DNA of 33,639 nucleotides, from assembly GCA_019414565.1 (NCBI GenBank), contig DXLU01000014.1, positions 41,159 through 74,797 of the forward strand. The letters run 5' to 3'. The notes below the pieces were generated by a model. It worked only from the letters and a program-made list of their open reading frames with translations. It made no database searches and was not told the DNA's origin. Positions 27,074 through 33,639 of the stretch are shown piece by piece. The position numbers were made by a program, and so were the translations under genes. The stretch comes from Collinsella sp. Its GTDB lineage: Bacteria; Actinomycetota; Coriobacteriia; Coriobacteriales; Coriobacteriaceae. Each line of letters opens with the position of its first letter. The first letter of the stretch is position 1.

Positions 27074-30000
27074 GTGCGCAGGAATTCCATTTTTACGAAA
27101 CGGTGGGTGAAGGGAAGCGCGGTCCTCGTTGCCACTGCAGCGACGCTCGTGTTTGCCAATCCCCAGCAGGCGATTGCCACGCCACTCAAGGGCGTCGACT
27201 CAGCGACCGTGTCCCAGTCTGCCTCGAATGTCGTCGACATCGATTTCGCTGACGGCATCAAGGGCCGTATTACGTTCCTCGAGGACGGTATTTTCCGTTA
27301 TAACGTCGACCCCAAGGGTGAGTTTTCCGATTACGCCACACCGCGCAGTAAGTCCCACACGGCTAAAATCCAGGCTCAGCCCGATACCTCGGACACCTAC
27401 AGCAAGCCGAGTGCGACGGTTGCCGACAAGGGCGACACTATCGAGATCACCGGCGGAAAGGCGACCGTGATCCTGGACAAGGCGACTGGCAAGATGAGTA
27501 TCAAGTCAGGCGACCGTGTCGTGGTTTCCGAGTCCGCGTCCCTCGACCTTGATAAGAAGGGTACCGTCCAGACGCTCGCCAAGGAGAAGTCCGAGAACTT
27601 CTTTGGCGGCGGCACCCAGAACGGACGCTTCCTGCACACCAACCAGACGATCGCCATCTCCAACACGAACAACTGGACCGATGGCGGCGTTGCCTCGCCC
27701 AACCCGTTTTATTGGACGAGTGACGGCTACGGCGTGCTCCGAAACACGTTTGCAGAGGGTTCCTACGACTTCGGTTCCACGGACTCATCGACGGTCACGA
27801 CTTTGCACAGCGAGAATGAGTTTGATGCCTACTACTTCGTGGCGACCAACGAGGGCGCTTCGAACGTGGCAACCGAGATGCTGCAGGACTACTACAAGGT
27901 GACCGGTAACCCGGTACTGCTGCCCGAGTACGGGTTCTACCTTGGTCATCTTAATGCCTATAACCGTGATGGCTGGTCAACGACCTCGGGTCAAAAGAAG
28001 TGGGAGACCAAGGGCAGCAAGTCCTCGAGCGAGAAGGGCGACGTTAAGTACGAGTCTGGCATGTCGACGGGCTACAAGCTCGACGGCACACTTGCGGCCG
28101 AGACGCTCAACGGTGAGGGCCCTACGGTTGATACCGAGAACATGAAAGCGACCGATTTCGACCGCCAGTTCTCTGCTCGGCAGGTTATCGATGACTACGA
28201 GGAGAACGACATGCCGCTCGGCTGGTTCCTGCCGAACGACGGCTACGGCGCCGGCTATGGCCAGAACGGTTACTACAAGACCGGCGGCGTCAACTCCGAC
28301 GGAGCGAGCTCGGCCGACCGCCTTAACGCTGTGCGTGCCAATGTCGACAACCTTAAGAAGTTCACCGAGTATGCCAACTCCAAGGGTGTGAGCACGGGCT
28401 TGTGGACCCAGTCCAACCTTGAGCCCGACAGCAACCCTGAGACCCCGTGGCATCTGCTTCGCGACTTCGACGCCGAGGTCAAGACGGGAGGCATCACTAC
28501 CCTTAAGACCGACGTTGCCTGGGTTGGATCTGGCTACTCCTTTGGTCTCAATGGCATCAAGACAGCTTATGACACGGTGACGACCGGCGCTAACAAGCGC
28601 CCCAACATCATCACGCTCGATGGTTGGGCCGGCACGCAGCGCTTTGGTGGCATTTGGACCGGAGACCAGTATGGCGGTAACTGGGAGTACATTCGCTTCC
28701 ATATCCCCACGTATATCGGTCAGAGTCTTTCGGGCAACCCCAACATCGGCTCCGACATGGATGGCATCTTTGGCGGCGACCCCATCATCTCTGCGCGTGA
28801 CTACCAGTGGAAGACGTTCACGCCCTCTATGCTTGACATGGACGGTTGGGGCACCTACCGTAAATCGCCCATGACGCACGGCGATCCCTACACAGGCATC
28901 TCGCGCTTCTACCTCAAGCTCAAGGCGCAGCTCATGCCCTATATCTACACGAGCGCGGCCTCGGCGGCCAACATCGACACGGGTAACGGCGATGCCGGCC
29001 TGCCCATGATCCGCGCCATGCTGCTTTCCGATAACTCCGAGTACGCCGCAAGCACCTCGACGCAGTACCAGTATATGTTCGGTGAGAACTTCCTAGTGGC
29101 ACCGGTGTATCAGGATACCCAGGCAGACGAGAACGGCAACGACATTCGCAATGGGATTTACCTCCCCAACTACGGCACCGACGAGAATCCCACCATCTGG
29201 ATCGATTACTTCTCGGGTAAGCAGTATCGCGGCGGCCAGGTTCTCAACAACTACGAGGCTCCGCTTTGGAAGCTGCCGCTGTTTGTGAAGGCCAACGCTA
29301 TCGTGCCGATGTACGCCGAGAACAACAACCCCGAGGCCGTGAGCGACACCAACACCAAGGGTACCGACCGCAGCCAGCGTATCGTCGAGTTCTTCGCCAC
29401 CGAGGGCGACGGCACCTTTACGCAGTACGAGGACGACGGCTCCTCCATCGAGAACAACACGACTGAGGACGATTCCTACGGTACGATCGACAATATCTCC
29501 TACGGTGAGCATGTGAGCACCGTCTACAGATCCAAGGCCGCAGGCGGCACCGCGACCTTTACCGCCGAAGCCTCGCAGGGTGGCTACAACGGCTACGACT
29601 CCAATCGCACCACGACCTTCGTGGCCAACGTGTCCGCCAAGCCCATGAGCGTCGTCGCCAAGAACGGCGGATCCGCGCTCAACGTGGTTGAGGTCGACTC
29701 GCAGGAGACCTTTGACACCGCGACCCCCGAGGCCGGCCAGGCGGTCTACTTCTACAGCGAGACCCCTAACCTCAACCACTACGGCAGCGATGTGGACGGC
29801 ACCGAGGCCGAGCGGGGCGAGAGCTTTAACAACACCAAGATCACCACGAACCCCAAGGTCTACGTCAAGTTCGCGAAGACCGATGTTGCTGCGGCGGCGC
29901 AGACGCTCGAGCTGGGCGGTTTCGTGAACGCCGACGCCACGCTCACAGCCGATCGCCTCAACGAGAGCCTCTCCGCACCCACGAACCTTGCTGCCCCCGA

Positions 30001-33000
30001 GGACGTCACGACCCCAACGAGCATCAAGCTCACCTGGGGAAAGGTCGATGGTGCTACCTCCTACGACCTTAAGGTCGACGGCACCGTGTTCGCCGTGGGT
30101 GATGCGGCCGAGTTCACGCACACCGACCTCGCCTACAATAGCAAGCACACCTACCAGATTCGTTCGCGCAACGCCGAGGGCTACTCCGCCTGGAGCGATG
30201 TGCTCGAGGCGAACTCCGCACTCGATCCGTGGCGGAACGTCCCCGACGCCGAGCAAATCACCTGGGAGGGCTCACTTTACGGCAGCCATAAGGCCGAGCT
30301 CGCCTTCGACCATGAGTTCCAGTCGGGCGACGGCGGTTTCCACTCCGGTGGCAACGATCTGGGCAAGGCGCTTACCGTTGACTATGGACGCGCTTACAAG
30401 CTCGATAAGCTCGAGTACTATCCGCGCGATGACGCCGGCAACGGCACTGTGACCAAGATGCGTGTTGAGACGAGTCTCGATGGCGTCCACTGGACGAGCC
30501 AGGAGGTCGATTGGGCACGTTCCGCTGATTGTAAGACGGTAGCGTTTGACGGCACCGTGGCCGCCCGTTACGTGCGCATGACACCGCTCGCCTCGGTCGG
30601 TAATTTCTTCTCCGCGTCCGAGATTGCCATCTACAAGACCGACGGCACGGATGGCTTCGCCGTGGGCTCCAACCTCAACAAGGCCACGATCTCCGACGGA
30701 GACTACTCCAACATGAAGAACTATCTGGGCCTCGAGAATCGCGAGCCCGATACCCCGACGTTCGGTTCGCAGATCCGCGACCACTTCGCCGACCTCAACG
30801 ATAACGGCGTTTACGACGTCTACGATTACTCGTTCACCATGGCGGGTCTTGACGGCGGCACTAAACAAAAGGGAAAGGTCGCAGGTTCGCTCGCGGTGAT
30901 TCCGAGCAAGACCGAGGTCGAGGCCGGTGATGAGATCACCGTTGATGTCTATGCGGCCGACGCCAAGAACGTCAACGCCCTGGGCGCTCTCGTCAACTTC
31001 AAGAGCGACCAGTTCGAGTTTGTGTCCGAGAGCATCGCGCAGGACGGCTCGACTGCCGGCATGGAGAACCTGTCTCGCGAGAAGGTCCAGTTCGCGGACA
31101 GAACGCAGACTATCAATCTCGCCTTTGCCAACCGCGGCGATGGCAAGCTCTACAACGGTACCGGCGCGGTGGCGAGTTTCAAGCTCAAGGCCAAGACCGC
31201 CGGCAAGGTCGAACTGCCCTCGACATCTTGGCTCATCGGTCCGGCATGCGACGCACTTGAGTTTGCGAGCGACGGCACGGTGACGATGCCGGATGTTCCT
31301 CAGCCAACGGTCGCCGAGTACGGTCAGGACGCCTTCAACATCACGATGACCAACGATGAGCTCACGACCGACGACGGGACCAACGTCGAGAAACTTATCC
31401 AGCAGAAGAGCTATAACGCGCTGTTCGATAATAACGAGGGCGACAACGGCTTTGAGTTCCTATGGAACTGGAACGCCAACTGGGACAGCGAGGGTAAGCT
31501 TCCGAGTTACGTGAAGCTTCCCACCACGATGACATTCGCATTTAAGACGCCGTCGAAACTCGATAGCGTCGAGGTCGTTAACCGCAACGGTGGCAACGGA
31601 ACCGTGCAGAAGATCAAGGCCGTCGTGACGTTCGAGGATGGCTCGACCCAAGAGTTCGCGGGCGGGGAGTACGATTCCTTCCGGGCTCGCTACGCCTTTG
31701 GCTTCTCTGCCGAGAACAAGGGCAAGAAGGCGACCAAGGTCGAGGTCACGCCGCTTGAGGCATCGGGTGACCAGATGCTCACACTGCGTGAGGTCAACTT
31801 CAACTACACGCAGGGTGTCGAGGCCATCGAGGGTGTCGAGCTGGGCAAGAACCAGACCGAGTTCTTTGAAGGCGACGTTACGCTCGTCGACGCCAAGGCC
31901 ACGCCTGAGAGCGCCGGCTACCCCTATGTGACGGTCGAGAGCTCCGACCCCTCTGTGGTAAGCGTCTCCGCTGTTCAGGCTGGCGATAGCGTGAGTTACT
32001 ACCTGCGTGCCAACAAGGCCGGCAAGGCAACGATCACGGTGGCGTCGGTACTCGACCCCTCCAAGACCGCATCCTATGAGGTCGAGGTCAAGGCTGGTGT
32101 CGATACCTCTGCGCTCGTGGCAGCGCTTTCCAAGGCCGCGGGCTACAGCGAGTCCGTCTACACTAAGGATTCCTATGCAGCTCTCACCACTGCGGTCGAG
32201 GCGGCTCAGAAGCTCCTCGACGGCGGCCAAGGCAGCTATAGCAAGAAGGATGTCGCAGACGCCACAGTCAAGATCGAGAAGGCAATCGACGGCCTCAAGA
32301 TGCGCCCTGTCGATGAAAAGATTCTCATCAACACGCCCGAGAACCGCAAGAACGTCAAGGTGGCCCGCTTCTCGAGTGAGGCCGACTACGAGGGCAGCAA
32401 CGCCGTCAACGCTCTCGACGGCGACGAGCGGACGCTTTGGCACAGCGACTGGGCCCATGGGACCGGTATGCCCCAGTATCTGAGTGTCGACCTGGGCCGC
32501 GACTACGATCTCACCGACGTTACATTCCTGCCGCGCCAGGACGGCGGCACTAACGGCGATATCTTCGAGGCCGAGATACTGGTCTCCGACACTGCCGACG
32601 GTTATGAGATGGGCACCGCCGCGTCGATGGGTACGTTCGCCTTCGACAACGACGGCCGCGTGCTCACCGACCGTGGCGACTGGAAACAGATGAGCTTTGG
32701 CGCCGCGCGCGGTCGCTACGTGACCGTCAAGGTGATTCACGCCGGCGGAGGCGACGTTGATGCCTACTGCAGCATGGCAGAGCTCAAGTTCTACGGTACG
32801 GCCGTCCTCGATCCGGTGGCGAAGGATGATCTCGCTACCGCGATCGAAAAGGTTGATGCCGAGGTTGCTGCCGGCGACCTCAAGGCCGGTGACTACACCG
32901 AGGCCTCCTGGACGGCGCTCGAGAACGCCCTGGCGAGCGCCCGCGCCATCTTGAGCGACGAGAACGCCACGCAGGACGAGGTCGACCAGGCGCTCAGAGC

Positions 33001-33487
33001 GCTCGAGAGCGCCCGCGGCGCGCTCGAGAAGACCCCGGTGGCCCCGGTCGAGAATCCGACTAAGAAGCAGCTCAAGGCCCTGGTCAAGCAGGCGAAGGAG
33101 ACTGACACCAGGGGCAAGACGGCCGAGTCTGTCAAAGCCCTGACGGATGCCATTACCTACGCCGAGGACGTCTTGGGTGATGAGAATGCTTCCGACACCC
33201 AGATCCAGGCGGCCTATGGCCAGCTCAAGCTGGCCATTGAGAGCCTCAAGGATGCCGATTCCGGCAACCAGGGCGGCTCGGGCAACCAGGGTTCCGGCAA
33301 TGGCTCGAACGGCGGCAACCAGGCGGGCAAGCCCGCAGGCGACAAGGCCCAGGGCAGCAAGAAGAACGGCTCGGCGATTCCCAATACCGGAGACCAGACG
33401 GCGGCGACCGTCGCGACCGTCGGTGGTCTTGGCGCCATCATCGCCGCAATCGGCGCTTTCTTCCATCGTCGCAGCAAGGCTAAGTAG
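27074..33487 (+). CDS. cell-wall-anchored multimodular GH31 glycoside hydrolase
   Basis: This 2137-residue surface enzyme starts at a GTG with AAAGGAG five bases upstream. Order: signal peptide (cleavage after about residue 35), N-terminal beta-sandwich, GH31 barrel with likely nucleophile Asp480 (LKTDVAW) and acid/base Asp531 (WTGDQYGG), beta-domains to about 960, Fn3 (967-1049), F5/8C module (1051-1193), dockerin-like repeat (DLNDNGVYDVYD, 1240-1251), cohesin (1270-1404), second carbohydrate-binding-like module (1408-1581), Ig-like domain (1583-1673), FIVAR (1676-1743), F5/8C (1753-1909), two FIVAR (1915-2061), Gly/Asn linker, IPNTG (2102-2106), membrane helix, RRSKAK. The catalytic motifs resemble GH31 alpha-N-acetylgalactosaminidases more than alpha-glucosidases, so host mucin O-glycans are a plausible target; this is inference. 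Confidence 0.88.
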   Translation: MRRNSIFTKRWVKGSAVLVATAATLVFANPQQAIATPLKGVDSATVSQSASNVVDIDFADGIKGRITFLEDGIFRYNVDPKGEFSDYATPRSKSHTAKIQAQPDTSDTYSKPSATVADKGDTIEITGGKATVILDKATGKMSIKSGDRVVVSESASLDLDKKGTVQTLAKEKSENFFGGGTQNGRFLHTNQTIAISNTNNWTDGGVASPNPFYWTSDGYGVLRNTFAEGSYDFGSTDSSTVTTLHSENEFDAYYFVATNEGASNVATEMLQDYYKVTGNPVLLPEYGFYLGHLNAYNRDGWSTTSGQKKWETKGSKSSSEKGDVKYESGMSTGYKLDGTLAAETLNGEGPTVDTENMKATDFDRQFSARQVIDDYEENDMPLGWFLPNDGYGAGYGQNGYYKTGGVNSDGASSADRLNAVRANVDNLKKFTEYANSKGVSTGLWTQSNLEPDSNPETPWHLLRDFDAEVKTGGITTLKTDVAWVGSGYSFGLNGIKTAYDTVTTGANKRPNIITLDGWAGTQRFGGIWTGDQYGGNWEYIRFHIPTYIGQSLSGNPNIGSDMDGIFGGDPIISARDYQWKTFTPSMLDMDGWGTYRKSPMTHGDPYTGISRFYLKLKAQLMPYIYTSAASAANIDTGNGDAGLPMIRAMLLSDNSEYAASTSTQYQYMFGENFLVAPVYQDTQADENGNDIRNGIYLPNYGTDENPTIWIDYFSGKQYRGGQVLNNYEAPLWKLPLFVKANAIVPMYAENNNPEAVSDTNTKGTDRSQRIVEFFATEGDGTFTQYEDDGSSIENNTTEDDSYGTIDNISYGEHVSTVYRSKAAGGTATFTAEASQGGYNGYDSNRTTTFVANVSAKPMSVVAKNGGSALNVVEVDSQETFDTATPEAGQAVYFYSETPNLNHYGSDVDGTEAERGESFNNTKITTNPKVYVKFAKTDVAAAAQTLELGGFVNADATLTADRLNESLSAPTNLAAPEDVTTPTSIKLTWGKVDGATSYDLKVDGTVFAVGDAAEFTHTDLAYNSKHTYQIRSRNAEGYSAWSDVLEANSALDPWRNVPDAEQITWEGSLYGSHKAELAFDHEFQSGDGGFHSGGNDLGKALTVDYGRAYKLDKLEYYPRDDAGNGTVTKMRVETSLDGVHWTSQEVDWARSADCKTVAFDGTVAARYVRMTPLASVGNFFSASEIAIYKTDGTDGFAVGSNLNKATISDGDYSNMKNYLGLENREPDTPTFGSQIRDHFADLNDNGVYDVYDYSFTMAGLDGGTKQKGKVAGSLAVIPSKTEVEAGDEITVDVYAADAKNVNALGALVNFKSDQFEFVSESIAQDGSTAGMENLSREKVQFADRTQTINLAFANRGDGKLYNGTGAVASFKLKAKTAGKVELPSTSWLIGPACDALEFASDGTVTMPDVPQPTVAEYGQDAFNITMTNDELTTDDGTNVEKLIQQKSYNALFDNNEGDNGFEFLWNWNANWDSEGKLPSYVKLPTTMTFAFKTPSKLDSVEVVNRNGGNGTVQKIKAVVTFEDGSTQEFAGGEYDSFRARYAFGFSAENKGKKATKVEVTPLEASGDQMLTLREVNFNYTQGVEAIEGVELGKNQTEFFEGDVTLVDAKATPESAGYPYVTVESSDPSVVSVSAVQAGDSVSYYLRANKAGKATITVASVLDPSKTASYEVEVKAGVDTSALVAALSKAAGYSESVYTKDSYAALTTAVEAAQKLLDGGQGSYSKKDVADATVKIEKAIDGLKMRPVDEKILINTPENRKNVKVARFSSEADYEGSNAVNALDGDERTLWHSDWAHGTGMPQYLSVDLGRDYDLTDVTFLPRQDGGTNGDIFEAEILVSDTADGYEMGTAASMGTFAFDNDGRVLTDRGDWKQMSFGAARGRYVTVKVIHAGGGDVDAYCSMAELKFYGTAVLDPVAKDDLATAIEKVDAEVAAGDLKAGDYTEASWTALENALASARAILSDENATQDEVDQALRALESARGALEKTPVAPVENPTKKQLKALVKQAKETDTRGKTAESVKALTDAITYAEDVLGDENASDTQIQAAYGQLKLAIESLKDADSGNQGGSGNQGSGNGSNGGNQAGKPAGDKAQGSKKNGSAIPNTGDQTAATVATVGGLGAIIAAIGAFFHRRSKAK

Positions 33488-33506
33488 CCCCAGCAACAGC
33501 TAAGCA

Positions 33507-33549
33507 AGCGTGCCCGCCGTCCCACCCAAGGACGGTGGGCACGCTTTTT
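33507..33549 (+). terminator. terminator of the GH31 gene
   Basis: A 16-bp stem (33507-33522 with 33530-33545, one wobble) with a 7-nt loop is followed by TTTTT, 20 nt after the stop. Confidence 0.93.
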
Positions 33550-33639
33550 GAATGTAGGCGGAAAGCTCCGACCCTTCGGCCTTAATGGTTGATTTCCGAT
33601 CTCAGCCGAACACATTGAGCAAATAGGCCATTCCCGCAG

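Noticed and set aside
33602..33639. Possible C-terminus of a minus-strand gene (reads AGMAYLLNVFG then stop)
   Set aside because: Only 11 residues are inside the window. It is plausible as the end of a membrane protein but too short to support.

Overview
The window is high-GC bacterial DNA and reads like a Coriobacteriia chromosome, most likely Collinsella or a close relative. This rests on the mix of an actinobacterial-style core (rpsF-ssb-rpsR-rplI-dnaB, purA, purD, carAB), gut-type mannose-family PTS genes, and a giant wall-anchored glycosidase with an IPNTG sorting signal. The genus is an inference. I see no insertion sequence, prophage or CRISPR array.

Layout. 1-73: 3' end of a tRNA and its terminator. 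211-1578: a DUF151 bifunctional-nuclease-like gene and two small unknown genes. 1696-3534: typA. 3664-5605 (minus): a secreted/membrane bactofilin-like protein and a TRIC-type channel. 5772-6204: an odd tRNA-Ser-like structured element on the plus strand facing two genuine tRNA-Ser genes (CGA and GGA) on the minus strand. 6708-8396: rpsF-ssb-rpsR-rplI, closed by a terminator. 8621-15489: dnaB, purA, purD, a NUDIX hydrolase and an ABC exporter half-transporter. 15509-16474: an unknown membrane-anchored protein. 16683-21438: carA-carB, preceded by a PyrR-type RNA hairpin that can mask the carA ribosome binding site. 21659-25496: a GntR/UTRA regulator divergent from a mannose-family PTS (IIA, IIB, IIC, IID). 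25692-26563: a small membrane protein and a MarR regulator. 27074-33487: a 2137-residue secreted GH31 glycosidase with F5/8C, Fn3, dockerin-like, cohesin, FIVAR and wall-anchor modules.

The genes form two blocks. The first is housekeeping: translation, replication, purine and pyrimidine synthesis. The second, from about 21.6 kb, is sugar acquisition: a surface enzyme that probably trims host or dietary glycans and a PTS that could import released sugars. The link between enzyme and PTS is positional inference only.

The points most worth a second look are: the tRNA-like element with three hairpins (5772-5911); the roughly 100-bp inverted-repeat element around an upstream start codon of the ABC exporter (13572-13669); the PyrR hairpin at carA (16646-16678); an apparent 4-bp deletion that shifts the frame near the start of the PTS IIC gene (about 23876); a possible attenuator in the PTS leader (22617-22665); and the cohesin plus dockerin-like modules within one wall-anchored GH31 enzyme.
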